This document shows positions 27,171 to 39,182 of a stretch of DNA of 64,000 nt, piece after piece. Numbering within the stretch: position 1 is the stretch's first letter; each line of letters begins with the position of its first letter. Under the pieces are notes generated by a model that worked only from the letters and a program-made list of their open reading frames with translations, did no database searches and was not told the origin of the DNA. The translations under genes were made by a program, and so were the position numbers. Source of the stretch: Gordonia sp. SID5947 (lineage in GTDB: Bacteria > Actinomycetota > Actinomycetes > Mycobacteriales > Mycobacteriaceae); the NCBI RefSeq assembly GCF_009862785.1, contig NZ_WWHU01000001.1, positions 372,001 through 436,000 of the forward strand, in the 5' to 3' direction.

Positions 27171-28943
27171 CTAGAGCCCGAGATCTGCGGCGAAGGCCGC
27201 TTCCTCGAGCCGCTTCTTCACCGTGGTGAGGAAACGTCCCGCATCGGCACCGTCGATCAGCCGGTGATCGTAGGTGAGGGGCAGGTAGGACATCGAACGC
27301 ACCGCGATCGACTCCGAACCGTCGTCGCCGGTGATGACCACCGGACGTTTGACGATGGCACCGGTCCCGAGCATCGCCGCCTGCGGCGGCACGAGGATCG
27401 GGGTGTCGAACAGCGCGCCCTGGCTGCCGATGTTGGTGATGGTGAACGTGCCACCGGCCAACTCGTCGGGCTTGAGGCCGCCGGCGCCCTTGCGTGCGCG
27501 GGCCGCGATGTCGGCGATCGCACGGGCGAGACCGGCGATCGACAGGTCGTCGGCGTTGTGGATGACGGGCGACAGCAGACCCTGCTCGGTGTCGACCGCG
27601 ATCCCGAGATGCACCTTGTCGTAATAGGTGATCTCTTTCTTGTCCTCGTCGATCGACGCGTTGATGTTCGGGTGCGCCTTGAGCGCTTCGACGACAGCCT
27701 TCGCGATGAACGGCAAGAACGTGAGATTGACGCCCTCGGACGCCTTGAAGGACTCCTTCGCCTGCTTGCGCAGCGACACGATCCTGGTCATGTCGACCTC
27801 GAAGACCTGGGTGAGCTGTGCACTGGTCTGGAGCGACTCACGGGTCTTCTTCGCGGTGATCTGCCGGATGCGGTTGATCTTCTGCGTGGTGCCGCGCAGC
27901 GCAGCCAGTTCGGGCTTGACCTCCGGTGCCGCCGACGAGGCAGCAGGTGCCTGCGTGGCGGCCGGCGCCGACGCGACGGGCGCGGCCGTCTCGGCGGGAG
28001 CCTTTGCGGCATCGGCAGCGGCCAGCACATCCTGCTTGCGGATGCGGCCGCCGACGCCGGTGCCCTTGATGCTGTTCAGGTCGATGTCGTTCTCCGCAGC
28101 GAGCTTTCGGACCAGCGGTGTCACATATGGGGTCGACTCGACAGTCGTGGGCTCGGACTTCGCGGCCGGCTTCTCGGATTTCGCGGCCGGTGCGGGCTCG
28201 GGGGTGGACTCAGCCTTCTTTGGCTCGGGCTCGGGCTCGGGCTCTGGTTCTGGCTCCGGCTCTTTCTCGGCTTCCGGCTCCGGGGCGGCCTTCTGGCTGG
28301 GGGCGGCCGACGCATCGCCGATCACGGCGAGCTTGCCGCCGACCTCGATGACGTCGTCCTCCTCCGCGACGATCTCGAGCAGTGTGCCCGCGACCGGCGA
28401 CGGGATCTCGGTGTCGACCTTGTCCGTCGACACCTCGAGCAGTGGCTCGTCGGCGGCCACCTCGTCACCGACGGCCTTGAGCCAGTTGGTGACGGTGCCC
28501 TCGGTGACGGACTCACCGAGTTCCGGCATCACCACATCGGTGCCCTCGGCGGAGCCGCCGCCCGACGTCGATTCCGCGGAAGGCTTCTCGGCCGGAGCCT
28601 CGGTGTCGGTCGAGGGAGCCTCGGCCGGGGCCGACTCGGCTTCCGGCTCGGCGGGTTCATCGCCACCGCTCGAGTCCGCCGCATCGTCGCCACCGGACTC
28701 CTCGCCGGCCTCACCGATGAGCGCGAGCTCTCCGCCGACCTCGACCACGTCGTCCTCGGCGGCGATGATCTTCGTCAGCACACCCGAAGTGGGGGCGGGG
28801 ATCTCGGTGTCGACCTTGTCGGTGGAAACCTCGAGCAATGGCTCGTCGGCCTCGACGGTGTCGCCCTCCTCCTTCAGCCACCGCGTGACTGTCCCTTCGG
28901 TGACACTTTCACCCAGGGCGGGCATCTGGACGGAGAAGGCCAT
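27171..28943 (-). CDS. dlaT: 2-oxoacid dehydrogenase E2 component, dihydrolipoyl acyltransferase
   Basis: A 590-residue E2 protein equivalent to Rv2215. It has two lipoyl domains, each with [10 protein letters not shown] and the lipoylated lysines Lys43 and Lys175, long Ala/Pro/Glu linkers, a peripheral-subunit-binding domain ([20 protein letters not shown], about residues 275-310) and a C-terminal catalytic domain ending in [17 protein letters not shown]. In mycobacteria the protein serves as E2 of pyruvate dehydrogenase and in the peroxynitrite reductase complex. The name sucB is also used for it. The start at 28943 has AGGAG upstream. The linker contains a Glu-Pro repeat. LipB and LipA, which modify it, are encoded directly downstream. 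Confidence 0.95.
   Translation of the reverse strand: MAFSVQMPALGESVTEGTVTRWLKEEGDTVEADEPLLEVSTDKVDTEIPAPTSGVLTKIIAAEDDVVEVGGELALIGEAGEESGGDDAADSSGGDEPAEPEAESAPAEAPSTDTEAPAEKPSAESTSGGGSAEGTDVVMPELGESVTEGTVTNWLKAVGDEVAADEPLLEVSTDKVDTEIPSPVAGTLLEIVAEEDDVIEVGGKLAVIGDASAAPSQKAAPEPEAEKEPEPEPEPEPEPEPKKAESTPEPAPAAKSEKPAAKSEPTTVESTPYVTPLVRKLAAENDIDLNSIKGTGVGGRIRKQDVLAAADAAKAPAETAAPVASAPAATQAPAASSAAPEVKPELAALRGTTQKINRIRQITAKKTRESLQTSAQLTQVFEVDMTRIVSLRKQAKESFKASEGVNLTFLPFIAKAVVEALKAHPNINASIDEDKKEITYYDKVHLGIAVDTEQGLLSPVIHNADDLSIAGLARAIADIAARARKGAGGLKPDELAGGTFTITNIGSQGALFDTPILVPPQAAMLGTGAIVKRPVVITGDDGSESIAVRSMSYLPLTYDHRLIDGADAGRFLTTVKKRLEEAAFAADLGL
28221..28262 (-). repeat. Glu-Pro coding repeat in the dlaT linker
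   Basis: A six-base GGCTCG-like unit is repeated about seven times with drift, coding for alternating Glu and Pro between the second lipoyl domain and the E3-binding domain. Such extended linkers let the lipoyl arm swing; the length is likely to vary between strains. Confidence 0.7.
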
Positions 28944-29134
28944 CGTTGTTGACTCCTGAACTCGACGTGTGGTCATTAGGTCTGCGCGCCGCGGTGTGTG
29001 CGCCGTCGGTGCACGGAGACGGGCTGTGGCGGGTGAGCCGTCCGTCCCGAATCACCCTACCCGGCGAGCGTCACACGGACCGGCTGTGCCCGAACTTTGG
29101 GTGCGCGCCGGGGAGAGCCGACGCTGCTCGACGG

Positions 29135-30684
29135 TCAGCCCTGGTCGGCGATGTCCTCGAGCACACGGGCGATGGTCCGGACCGGCACGCCGGTGCCGCC
29201 CTTGGTGGTGTAACCCCACGGGCCCGAGGTGTTGAACGCCGGGCCCGCGATGTCGATATGGGCCCATGCGACCGACTCGGCGACGAACTCCTTGAGGAAC
29301 AGTCCCGCCGACAGCATGCCGCCGTTGCGATGGTTGGTGACGTTGGCCAGATCGGCCACGCGCGACTTGAGGTCACCGCGCAGCTCGGCGGGCAGGGGCA
29401 TGGCCCAACCGTTCTCGCCGACCTCACGCGACAGCGCGGCGACGCGATCACGGAAATCGTCGGTGCCCATGACGCCCGGGGTACGTGCTCCCAGGGCGAC
29501 CATCTGTGCGCCGGTCAGGGTCGCGGTGTCGATCAGGTAGTCGGGTTCGTCCTCACACGCCCGCACGATCGCGTCGGCCAGGATCAGTCGGCCTTCGGCG
29601 TCGGTGTTGAGGACCTCGACGGTGGTGCCGCCGTATTGGGTGAGGACATCGCCCGGTCGCTGGGCGGTCGCCGAGGGCATGTTCTCCGCCATCGGCACGG
29701 TGGCCGTGACCGAGACGTCGAGGTCGAGTCGCGCCGCGAGGATGGTGGCCGCGATGACCGCCGCGGCGCCACCCATGTCCGATGTCATGTGGTCCATGTT
29801 CGCGGCGGGCTTGATCGAGATGCCGCCGGTGTCGAAGGTGATGCCCTTACCGACCAGCGCCACCTTCTTGGCGTCCTTCTTGCCGGTGTGGACGAGGCGT
29901 ACCAGCCGCGGTAGACGGGAAGATCCCTTGCCGACGCCGATGATGCCGCCATATCCGGCCTTCTCCAGAGCGGTGTCGTCGAGCACCTCGACCTTGAGGC
30001 CGACGGCACCGGCCATCACACGGGCCCGCTCGGCGAACTCTTCGGGATACAGGTGACTGGGCGGTGTGTTCACGAAGTCGCGGGCGATGGCCACCGAATC
30101 GGCCACCGCGGCCGCATGCGCGAGCTCTGCCTTGGCCGCCCGGCCCTTGTCCTCGACGAGCAGCGTGATCGTCGTCGGCAGTGATTTCTTTGGCCGTGTC
30201 TTGTCCGACCGGAAGGTGTCGAAGCGGTACGCGCCCAGGAAGAACCCTTCGGCGGCGGCGGCCAGGTTCACCGTCGAGAGCGTGGTGGCGGCCTGTGCGT
30301 GACCGTCGAGTTCGCGTGCCGCGACACCGGCGGCCTGTCGGACCTGCTCGGCGTCGTCGAGATTGTCGGCGGTGCCCAGTCCGACCGCGACGATGACATC
30401 GACGTCGAGGCCTTCGGGGGCCTGGAGCCGCGTGATCTCGCCGTGCGAGCCGGTCGCACCGAGCCGGCGCACGGCCGCACCGACGAACTCGGCCTGCGCG
30501 TCGTCGAAGATGCCGTCCCCGATGACCAGGGTGGGCTCGGTGTCGGCACTCTCGCCATCGCCCCTGTCTCGGTGTTGTCGGGTTTGATCAGGCCGATCAC
30601 CAGGGCCTCGTCGGCCTTGCCGAGGGTGGTCGCCAACTCCAGTTCCGGGCCGCGCACGCGGTCAGTCGTCTCGTTCTTGCTCAC
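29135..30684 (-). CDS. pepA: Leucyl aminopeptidase (M17), frameshifted
   Basis: The C-terminal 445 residues are an intact M17 cytosol aminopeptidase frame with the metal and active-site motifs [27 protein letters not shown] and [14 protein letters not shown]. The N-terminus lies in another frame: from GTG 30684 it reads [19 protein letters not shown], then [16 protein letters not shown], before leaving frame. Adding one C to the run at 30561-30564 (one G on the coding strand) joins both parts into 516 residues, compared with 515 for M. tuberculosis PepB (Rv2213). The enzyme releases N-terminal residues from peptides using two metal ions. The lesion resembles others in this window and is probably a sequence error. 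It is divergent from gcvT, with 97 bases between. Confidence 0.88.
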
Positions 30685-30781
30685 GGGACAACTGTGCCAC
30701 AGGGCCGCGTGGCGCGACGGCGGGCGACGGCGCGTGTGGCGTCGCCGTGATGTCGTCGCGACCCCAGTACCGTTGGTGTCC

Positions 30782-31891
30782 ATGAGTGAACTCCTAGCGG
30801 GCCCGATCGCCGACCGCCATCGTGCGCTCGGCGCCACCTTCGCCGCCTTCGGTGGCTGGGACATGCCGGTCTCCTACGCCGGAACCGTTGCCGAGCACAC
30901 CGCTGTCCGCGAGACGGTGGGTATCTTCGACGTGAGTCACCTCGGCAAGGCCGTCGTCGCCGGCCCCGGGGCCGCCGACCTCGTGAACCGCACGTTGACC
31001 AACGACCTCGGCAAGATCGGACCGGGTAAGGCCCAATACACGCTGTGCTGCAACGAATCCGGTGGCGTGATCGATGACCTCATCACGTATCTCGTGAGCG
31101 ACGACGAGGTGTTCCTGATCCCGAATGCGGCCAACACCGCGAGCGTGGTCGCGCAGTTGTCGGCGGTGGCGCCGGACGGTGTCACCGTGACGGATCTGCA
31201 TCGTGCATACGGCGTGTTCGCGGTACAGGGCCCCAAGGCTCCCGATGCCCTGGCGCGCCTCGGTCTGCCCACCGACATGGAGTACATGGCGTTCACCGAC
31301 GCAGATCTGGTCACCGAGGCCGGGGCACTCCCGGTGCGCGTGTGCCGGACCGGCTACACAGGTGAGCGCGGTTTCGAACTCCTGCCCCGGTGGGACGACG
31401 CGGGACCCGTGTTCGACGCGCTGTTGTCGGCGGTCACCGAACTCGGCGGTCAACCTGCCGGCCTGGGCGCCCGGGACACGCTGCGGACCGAGATGGGATA
31501 TGCGCTGCACGGGCACGAACTGAGCACGGAGATCACGCCGGTCCAGGCCCGGTCGGGATGGGCGGTGGGTTGGAAGAAGCCCGAGTTCTTCGGTCGGGAG
31601 GCGCTCGTCGCCGAGAAGGCCGCCGGCCCGGCCCGCCGGCTCTACGGACTGAAGGCGGTCGGCCGTGGCGTGCCGCGACCGGACTGTGCGGTGTTGTCCG
31701 GGCCCGGCGGCAGGCAGATCGGGACGTGCACGTCGGGGACGTTCTCGCCGACTCTCAAACAGGGCATCGCGCTCGCGCTGCTGGCGACCGACGCCGGCAT
31801 CGGCGTCGGAGACGAGGTGGTGGTGGATGTGCGCGGACGGGACCTGCCGTGTGAGGTCGTCACGCCGCCGTTCGTCACCCCGCACGTCTGA
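30782..31891 (+). CDS. gcvT: Glycine cleavage system aminomethyltransferase (T protein)
   Basis: A 369-residue T protein that transfers the aminomethyl carbon of glycine from the lipoylated H protein to tetrahydrofolate, releasing ammonia. Visible blocks are [63 protein letters not shown] and [18 protein letters not shown]. The start at 30782 gives the family N-terminus; the frame extends upstream only as antisense to pepA. No glycine riboswitch fold was recognised ahead of it. H and P proteins are not in the window. Position corresponds to Rv2211c. Confidence 0.95.
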   Translation: MSELLAGPIADRHRALGATFAAFGGWDMPVSYAGTVAEHTAVRETVGIFDVSHLGKAVVAGPGAADLVNRTLTNDLGKIGPGKAQYTLCCNESGGVIDDLITYLVSDDEVFLIPNAANTASVVAQLSAVAPDGVTVTDLHRAYGVFAVQGPKAPDALARLGLPTDMEYMAFTDADLVTEAGALPVRVCRTGYTGERGFELLPRWDDAGPVFDALLSAVTELGGQPAGLGARDTLRTEMGYALHGHELSTEITPVQARSGWAVGWKKPEFFGREALVAEKAAGPARRLYGLKAVGRGVPRPDCAVLSGPGGRQIGTCTSGTFSPTLKQGIALALLATDAGIGVGDEVVVDVRGRDLPCEVVTPPFVTPHV

Positions 31892-31991
31892 CCTCGGGTC
31901 CTGACCGGGCCGACGCTGCGCGGAGGTGCCCGGCGTCCCGACGGTGACGGCGGGCGACAACTCGTTTGCGGTGCGGCGGTACGATTGGCCA

Positions 31992-33097
31992 ATGACCTTG
32001 CAGTTCACGCGTACCGAGCATCCCCACCCGGTGTCGGAGAATCGTCGGTCGGAGATTCTCTCCGCCCCGGTTTCGGCAAATTCTTCACCGACAACATGGT
32101 GATGGTCGATTACGACGTGGACCGCGGTTGGCACAACGCGCAGGTGCGGCCCTACGCCCCGATCGCGCTCGACCCGTCCGCCATGGTGCTGCATTACGGC
32201 CAGGAGGTCTTCGAAGGTCTGAAGGCCTACCGTCAGCCCGATGGCTCGATCGCCGCGTTCCGTCCGGAGGCCAATGGCCTGCGGATGCAGCGTTCCGCCG
32301 AGCGCCTGGCGATGCCGCCGCTGCCGGTCGAGGACTTCATCGCGTCACTGCGGGTGCTGCTCGACGCAGACAACGAGTGGGTGCCGGCCGCCGGCGGCGA
32401 GGAGGCCCTCTATCTGCGTCCGTTCATGTTCGCCTCGCAGGCCGGTCTGGGAGTCAACGCCCCGTCCGACCAGTACATCTACTCGGTCATCGCGTCGCCG
32501 GCCGGAGCGTATTTCTCGGGTGGCATCAAGCCGGTCAGCGTCTGGCTGTCGACCGAGTACGTCCGCGCCGCGCCGGGCGGCACCGGATTCGCCAAATGCG
32601 GCGGCAACTACGCTGCCGCCTTCCTCGCGCAGGCGCAGGCCACCCAGCACGGCTGTGATCAGGTGGTTTGGCTCGATGCCGTCGAGCGTCGCTACATCGA
32701 GGAGATGGGCGGCATGAATCTGTTCTTCGTCTTCGGGTCCGGCGCCGATGCGCGGCTCGTGACCCCGGAGCTGAGCGGATCGTTGTTGCCCGGTATCACT
32801 CGGGAATCCTTGCTGCAGTTGGCAACCGACGCGGGCTTTGCTGTCGAGGAACGCCGGATCACCACCGAGGAACTTCGCAAGGGCGTCGCCTCTGGGGACA
32901 TCACCGAGGTCTTCGCCTGCGGGACCGCGGCCGTCATCACGCCCGTCGGTCGGGTCAAGGGCGACACCGAGGACTACATGATCGGCGACGGTTCGGCGGG
33001 CGAGGTCACCCAGGCGCTACGGGACACGCTCACCGGGATCCAGCGCGGCACCTTCGCCGACACACACGGCTGGATGACCGAGCTCTACCGCCGCTAG
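31992..33097 (+). CDS. ilvE: Branched-chain amino acid aminotransferase, frameshifted near the N-terminus
   Basis: A PLP-dependent fold-IV transaminase that makes valine, leucine and isoleucine from their keto acids. The body is intact from [16 protein letters not shown] onward, with [15 protein letters not shown], the PLP lysine region [15 protein letters not shown] and [15 protein letters not shown]. The start ATG 31992 reads [20 protein letters not shown] in a different frame. One extra C in the run at 32065-32068 joins both into 368 residues, exactly the length of M. tuberculosis IlvE (Rv2210c). An unrestored reading would begin either in the wrong frame at 31985 or at an internal ATG. 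Confidence 0.9.
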
Positions 33098-33118
33098 GCC
33101 CGGGCGGCCGGGACATGT

Positions 33119-33895
33119 TCAGACGAGCAGGCCGACCACCGAGAACGTCACACCGAGTTCGATGCCGGCACCCAGGATGTCGCCGCTGGCACCGCCGATC
33201 CGACGGGCACAGTGCCGCGTGAACCACCATCCGAACCCGGTCACCACGGCGACGACGATCACCGACTGGACGGCCTGCACAGCGGAGAAGTCGTCGATAC
33301 CCCATCCGGTGGCGAGCGCGGCGACGGTTGCGATCCCGGCCCACACCACGATGGACGTGCGCTGACTGTCTGCGACGAGTGCACCGAAACCTTCGGGATG
33401 CGCGGCGGGCAGCCCGCGCCGGGCACCGACCACGGCGACCAGCCGGCCGAGCGCGACGGCGAAACCGATGTCATACCAACGGTGTTCACCGACCAGCGCA
33501 CCGAGTCCGATGGACTGGATGAGCATCACCGCGACGATGGTGGCCACTCCGAACGGACCCGCCGAACCGCTGCGCATCACCTCGGCGACCCTCTCGGGTG
33601 GTCCATAACAGCCGAGCCCGTCTGCGGTGTCGGCCAGACCGTCCAGGTGCATTCCGCGCGTGAGCAGCGCCAGCACGACCACCACCACCGCGCCGATGAG
33701 TGTGGCGGGTAGGTCGGTGAGCGACAAGAGCGCCGCAACCCCGGCGGCCAGTGCGCCGAGGACCGCGCCCACCGCGGGGACCGCGCTCATCACCGCGGCA
33801 CCGACACGGCGGTCCATGGCCACGCGCGGCTGGGGGAGCGGGAGTACGGTCAGCCAGCTGAGCGCGATGTGCGCGGCGCGTAGCGGAGAGTGCAT
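33119..33895 (-). CDS. cobS: Adenosylcobinamide-GDP ribazoletransferase (cobalamin synthase)
   Basis: A 258-residue integral membrane enzyme that joins adenosylcobinamide-GDP to alpha-ribazole, the last step of the nucleotide-loop assembly of cobalamin. Typical elements are LSWLTVLPLPQP at the N-terminus, the metal-binding TRGMHLDGLADTADGLGCYG, MRSGSAGPFGVATIV and a set of five or six hydrophobic helices. The start at 33895 follows the CobU-CobT stop by 13 bases; the frame is open upstream only across cobT. Equivalent to Rv2208. Confidence 0.93.
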   Translation of the reverse strand: MHSPLRAAHIALSWLTVLPLPQPRVAMDRRVGAAVMSAVPAVGAVLGALAAGVAALLSLTDLPATLIGAVVVVVLALLTRGMHLDGLADTADGLGCYGPPERVAEVMRSGSAGPFGVATIVAVMLIQSIGLGALVGEHRWYDIGFAVALGRLVAVVGARRGLPAAHPEGFGALVADSQRTSIVVWAGIATVAALATGWGIDDFSAVQAVQSVIVVAVVTGFGWWFTRHCARRIGGASGDILGAGIELGVTFSVVGLLV

Positions 33896-33908
33896 CGACG
33901 CGCGTCGG

Positions 33909-35671
33909 TCAGGACCTGTCGGCGGCCAGTGCGCCGGCGGGTTCATCCTTGTCGCTGACGCCTGCTTCGGCGAACGTCGCCATCGTCGTGAGGATGTCCA
34001 CCGACGACGCGACGATCGGCAGTGCGGCGAGCGCGCCGCTGCCCTCACCGAGTCGCATCGAGAGGTCGAGCACCGGTTCGAGGTCGAGATGGGCCAGCGC
34101 GACGGTGTGCGCGGGCTCGACCGAGCGATGGCCCGCGAGCCACCAGCGCGAAGCGCCCGGCGCGAGTTCGTTGGCGACCATCGCGGCAGCCGTGACGACC
34201 ATCCCATCCAGGATCACGGGCGTGCGGCGCACGGCCGCCTGCGCGAGGAACCCGGCGAGCGCGGTGAGGTCGGCGCCCGCGACGGTGGCGAGCAGCGAGA
34301 GCGGATCATGGACGTGTTTTCGTGCCCGACGCATGCCGTCGCGGATCGCGGCGGTCTTGCGGATCCACCCGGCATCGTCGATACCGGTTCCGCGCCCGAC
34401 GATCTCGACGGGCTCGCGCCGCGTGAGCGTACCGATCAGCACCGTTGCCGGCGTGGTGTTCCCGATACCCATCTCGCCGCCGATGAGCAGGTCCGCGCCG
34501 GAGTCGACGAGCTCGTCGGCGATCGCGCGGCCGGCCGCGAGCGCCTCCCGGGCCTCGGCGAGGGTCAGGGCATCGGTGGTCCGTAGGTCGCCGCTGCTAC
34601 GCCGGACCTTGTAGCGGGAGACCTCGGGGGCGGTGTCGGCATCGACGGACATGTCGAAGACCCGCACGGTGGCCCCGGCGCGCTGCGCGAGCACGTTGAC
34701 GGCCGCACCGCCCGACGCGATGTTGGCCACCATCTGGGCGGTCACCTCGGACGGGAATGCCGACACCCCCGACTTGGCGACACCATGATCACCGGCGAAC
34801 ACGACCACCGACGGCGCCGTCAGTTGCCGTGGGGGACAGGCGCCCTGGCATGCCGCGAGCCATACCCCGATGTCCTCGAGCCGTCCGAGCGACCCGGGGG
34901 GTTTGGTCAGCTCGAGATGGCGCGCACGTGCGTCGGTGGCCGTGGCGGTGTCCGGCGGCACGACCGGCGGGAAGTTCTCCGCGTCGGTCGGGTCCACCGG
35001 TGGGTGCGCGGTCGGGGCCGGGGTGGCTGTCGACGGCGGCGGGGGAGGTGTCACCGGAGACGCCTCTGGCGCCGGGGACGCGGAATCGGTTTCGGCCGGG
35101 ACAGGAGTGGTCGACGGCGGTTCTTCGGGTGACGTGACCGGCGCCGGGAGGTCGAGGACACGTCCGGCGACGGTCAGGACGACACGGTCGCAGACGGCGG
35201 CGACGGCTTCGTTGAGCGCGCCCAACTCGTCTTGAAAACGGCGGCCTGCGGGCGTGGGTGGGACCACCGACAGACCGACCTCGGGGCTGATGATCACCAG
35301 TTCGCCGGTGAAACCCGATATGGCAGAACACATTTCGGATCGAATCGCGGCGAGATCGACGGGCTCGTCGCCCCACCCCCCGACCGCGTCGAGTTGGGCG
35401 GCGAGCCAGTTGCCCAGGTCGTCGAGCAACGTCGGGGTCGAATCCGCTCGCAGTGCGGCGGCCACATCGATCGTCTCGACCGTGGTGTACCGCTCGTCGC
35501 GACGAGCCCGATGGGCCGCGAGACGGGCCACCCACTCGGCGTCCGACGAGGTCGTCGGGCCGGTGGCCAGGTACCGCACCGACGGATGGCCGAGCAGCAG
35601 TGCTTCCCCATGGCCGGATTTACCCGACCGCACCCCGCCGAGGATCAGTGTGCGGGTCCCCGAGATCCCAT
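33909..35671 (-). CDS. cobT: CobU-CobT fusion: adenosylcobinamide kinase/guanylyltransferase plus NaMN:DMB phosphoribosyltransferase
   Basis: One frame codes for two enzymes. The N-terminal part (about 180 residues) is CobU with the P-loop [21 protein letters not shown] and [14 protein letters not shown]. The middle is a 70-residue Pro/Thr/Ala linker. The C-terminal 330 residues are CobT with [47 protein letters not shown] and [11 protein letters not shown]. They activate cobinamide and dimethylbenzimidazole for CobS, encoded next. The continuous frame runs to 35717 inside the DUF3043 gene. ATG 35671, four bases after the DUF3043 stop, becomes the start if one C is added at 35658-35661, giving 587 residues. 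That correction is inferred. Confidence 0.88.
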
Positions 35672-35676
35672 GCGGG

Positions 35677-36369
35677 TCAGACCTCGTCGCCCGGGGACAC
35701 CTGCGGCTTCGGGGCACGCATCATGCGGAGCTGCATGGCGCGGGTGAAGGCGTACCAGCCCAGACGGAAGCCGGTCTGCGACGAATCGACGTCCGGGAAT
35801 CGCTCGCGCACACGGCGATTCACCAGACGACCGAGGATGAATGCGTCGATCGCCATGAAGACGACGAACACCAGGAGCAGCATGTTGGCGAACACGGCGA
35901 TCTGGGGCACGAACATCACCACGATCAGGACGATCGCGAACGGCATGAACAGACCGGCGAAGTTGCGGCGCGAGTCGACGAGGTCGCGGGTGAACCGCTT
36001 GGCCGGTCCCTTGTCCCTCGGCATCAGATAGCGCTCGTCGCCCGCCATCATCTTCTCGCGCTGCTCGGTGCGCTGGGAGCGACGGTCGTCGGAGAGCTTG
36101 CGCTTCTCCTCGCGCGACATGCTCGACTTCATCGCCTTCTTGCGTGCGCGCGCCTCGGCCCTCGTGGTCGGCGGGGGTGCGACCGGGCCGCGGCGGCGGC
36201 CCTCGGCCTCTCGTCGGGACGGCGTCGCGCGGCCCTTGGCTGCCGTGTACGCGGTGCCCTTGGAGCCGTTGTTCGCACCGGCGGACGACTCGTCATCGGC
36301 GGCGATGGACACCTCGGTGTCGGCGCTCTGCGCGATCGAGTCGTCATCTGACTTCCATGGCAACTTCAC
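35677..36369 (-). CDS. DUF3043 domain membrane protein
   Basis: A 230-residue protein like Rv2206. It begins at GTG 36369 ([10 protein letters not shown]), has a long charged, probably disordered N-terminal half with [20 protein letters not shown], then [19 protein letters not shown], two adjacent helices [20 protein letters not shown] and [20 protein letters not shown], and a basic C-terminal tail. The family is actinobacterial and uncharacterised. It is on the strand of the cobalamin genes and ends four bases before the probable CobU start, but nothing in it indicates a cobalamin role. Confidence 0.88.
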   Translation of the reverse strand: MKLPWKSDDDSIAQSADTEVSIAADDESSAGANNGSKGTAYTAAKGRATPSRREAEGRRRGPVAPPPTTRAEARARKKAMKSSMSREEKRKLSDDRRSQRTEQREKMMAGDERYLMPRDKGPAKRFTRDLVDSRRNFAGLFMPFAIVLIVVMFVPQIAVFANMLLLVFVVFMAIDAFILGRLVNRRVRERFPDVDSSQTGFRLGWYAFTRAMQLRMMRAPKPQVSPGDEV

Positions 36370-36475
36370 ACCTTCGAGCCTAGGTGATTCCGCGCTGCCG
36401 AGGTTCTCCGACCTCCCTATACTTCGCCCATGGGACGAGCGCGCTGCCGGCGGGTGAGGGGTCGGTGAGGCCGAC

Positions 36476-37584
36476 ATGCAGATCCTGATCGCGCCGGATT
36501 CGTTCGGCGACACGCTCTCCGCGGTGGCCGCGGCCGAGGCGATCGCGCGCGGCTGGTCTGCTGCGCGCCCGGCCGACGTGATGCGGCGGGCACCGCAGTC
36601 AGATGGCGGTCCCGGGTTCGTCGATGTCCTGGCCTCGAGGTTCGGGTCGGTGCGTACCGCGGACGTCCCCGGCCCACTCGGTGCATCGGTGACCGCCTCC
36701 TGGCTCCTTGATGCCCGCGATGCCACCCCGGTGGCGTACATCGAGTGCGCGCAAGCATGCGGGCTGCACCAGCTCGGTGGCCGGCCGACCGCCCGCACGG
36801 CGCTGGCGGCCGACACCACGGGCGTCGGGCTCCTCGTCGCGGAGGCCCTGGCGGCGGGTGCGGGCAGGATCGTCGTCGGCCTCGGCGGGTCCGCGACCAG
36901 CGACGGTGGTCGCGGCCTGATCGATGCCCTGGGTGGCCCTCGCGAGGCCGCCGGACGTCTCGACGGCATCGAGCTGGTGGCGGCCTCCGATGTGGAGAAC
37001 CCCCTGCTCGGCGACCACGGCGCCGTCGCGGTGTTCGGCCCACAGAAGGGCGCCGATCCGGCCACCGTGCTGCGATTGGAAGAACGGATGACACAGTGGT
37101 CGCTGGTGCTGGCCGATATCGCCGGCCGAGACGTCTCGGGTGAGACGGGCGCAGGTGCCGCGGGCGGACTCGGTGCGGCGCTGCTGGCCCTGGGGGGTAC
37201 CCGGGTCTCGGGGGCAACCGTCGTCGCTGCAGCGACCGGCCGCGACGCCGACGTGGCTTCGTCCCAGCTGGTGATCACCGGTGAGGGCAAGTTCGACACG
37301 CAGACCTTGCGGGGCAAGGTCGTCGCCGCTCTCACCGCATCGGCGTCCGGCGCCGGTGTCCCGGTGCTCGTCTTGGCCGGTCAGGTCGCGCTGCCCCCGA
37401 GGAGATCGCCGCGGCCGGGATCGCCGCCGCGTACGCGATCGTCGACGTGGCGGGGTCGGTCGAGCTCGCGATGACCGATGCGCCCGATCAGCTGTCGCGG
37501 TTGGCCGAGCAGGTGGCGGCGGGATGGGCACGTGCCGAGGTGGCGACAGACGCCCGCGGGACGGGCGCGGATCGGCAGGAATAG
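36476..37584 (+). CDS. Glycerate kinase (GlxK/GarK type), frameshifted near the C-terminus
   Basis: The N-terminal 300 residues match the bacterial glycerate kinase family: MQILIAPDSFGDTLSAVAAA, SDGGPGFVDVL, AGRIVVGLGGSATSDGGRGL, FGPQKGADP and GEGKFDTQTLRGKVV. After VLVLAGQVALPP the frame turns into Arg/Ser-rich nonsense. Adding one C to the run at 37394-37398 continues as EEIAAAGIAAAYAIVDVAG and SVELAMTDAPDQLSRLAEQV to TAG at 37584. This gives 369 residues, similar to Rv2205c (358). The enzyme phosphorylates glycerate for entry to glycolysis. Confidence 0.87.
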
Positions 37585-37691
37585 ACCAGGACGGGGTACC
37601 GTTGAGATGAGCACGTGGCCGAATCGGCGTGCCGCCGGTCTATGGACGCGGCTGCCGAGGAGATCCCGACCCGAGACACACAGGAGCATCG

Positions 37692-38051
37692 ATGACCGTT
37701 CAGAACGAATCCGGAACCGCCACCACCACCGGTGTGATTCTGTCCGACGCGGCTGCCACCAAAGCGAAGGCGCTGCTCGAGCAGGAGGGACGCGACGACC
37801 TGTCGTTGCGGATCGCGGTTCAGCCCGGCGGTTGCGCGGGCCTGCGCTACCAGCTGTTCTTCGACGACCGGAGCCTCGACGGTGACCTCACCGATGATTT
37901 CGGCGGCGTCACCCTTGCGGTGGACCGGATGAGCGCTCCCTACGTCGGCGGCGCGACCATCGACTTCGTGGACACCATCGAGAAGCAGGGTTTCACCATC
38001 GACAACCCGAACGCCACGGGCAGCTGTGCCTGCGGCGACTCGTTCAACTGA
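37692..38051 (+). CDS. erpA: A-type iron-sulfur cluster carrier/insertion protein
   Basis: A 119-residue HesB/IscA-fold protein. The three conserved cysteines are Cys48 in QPGGCAGLRY and Cys112 and Cys114 in GSCACGDSF. It carries and delivers Fe-S clusters to client apoproteins; the lipoyl synthase in this window is a plausible client. ATG 37692 has AGGAG six bases upstream; the frame is open further 5' but that part has no family similarity. Equivalent to Rv2204c. A strong hairpin follows the stop. Confidence 0.93.
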   Translation: MTVQNESGTATTTGVILSDAAATKAKALLEQEGRDDLSLRIAVQPGGCAGLRYQLFFDDRSLDGDLTDDFGGVTLAVDRMSAPYVGGATIDFVDTIEKQGFTIDNPNATGSCACGDSFN

Positions 38052-38064
38052 GTCCAGACCCTCA

Positions 38065-38107
38065 CGACACTGACCGTATCCCCGTTCCGGGGGTGCGGTC
38101 AGTGTCG
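38065..38107 (+). terminator. Hairpin terminator after the Fe-S carrier gene
   Basis: Twelve perfect outer base pairs (38065-38076 with 38096-38107) enclose an inner CCCCG/CGGGG stem with a TTC loop, 14 bases after the stop codon. A likely intrinsic terminator. Confidence 0.75.
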
Positions 38108-38121
38108 TCTCGGTGACGTGA

Positions 38122-39141
<1,020 letters not shown>

Positions 39142-39148
39142 CGCTGGG

Positions 39149-39169
39149 GCCCATCGTCGGCGGATGGGC
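39149..39169. terminator. Short hairpin between convergent adoK and asnB
   Basis: A 7-bp perfect stem (GCCCATC / GATGGGC) with a 7-base loop starts eight bases after the adoK stop and ends 14 bases before the asnB stop. Its placement suits a shared terminator. Confidence 0.5.
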
Positions 39170-39182
39170 GAGGGTGTGGCCT

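Noticed and set aside
27628..28959. 443-codon Ser/Ala-rich frame on the plus strand across dlaT
   Set aside because: Antisense to the E2 coding sequence; the Gly-Ser repeats are the reverse of the Glu-Pro linker.
30685..30781. Glycine riboswitch before gcvT
   Set aside because: The gap is 97 bases and lacks the conserved core blocks; it is GC-rich with no matching stems.
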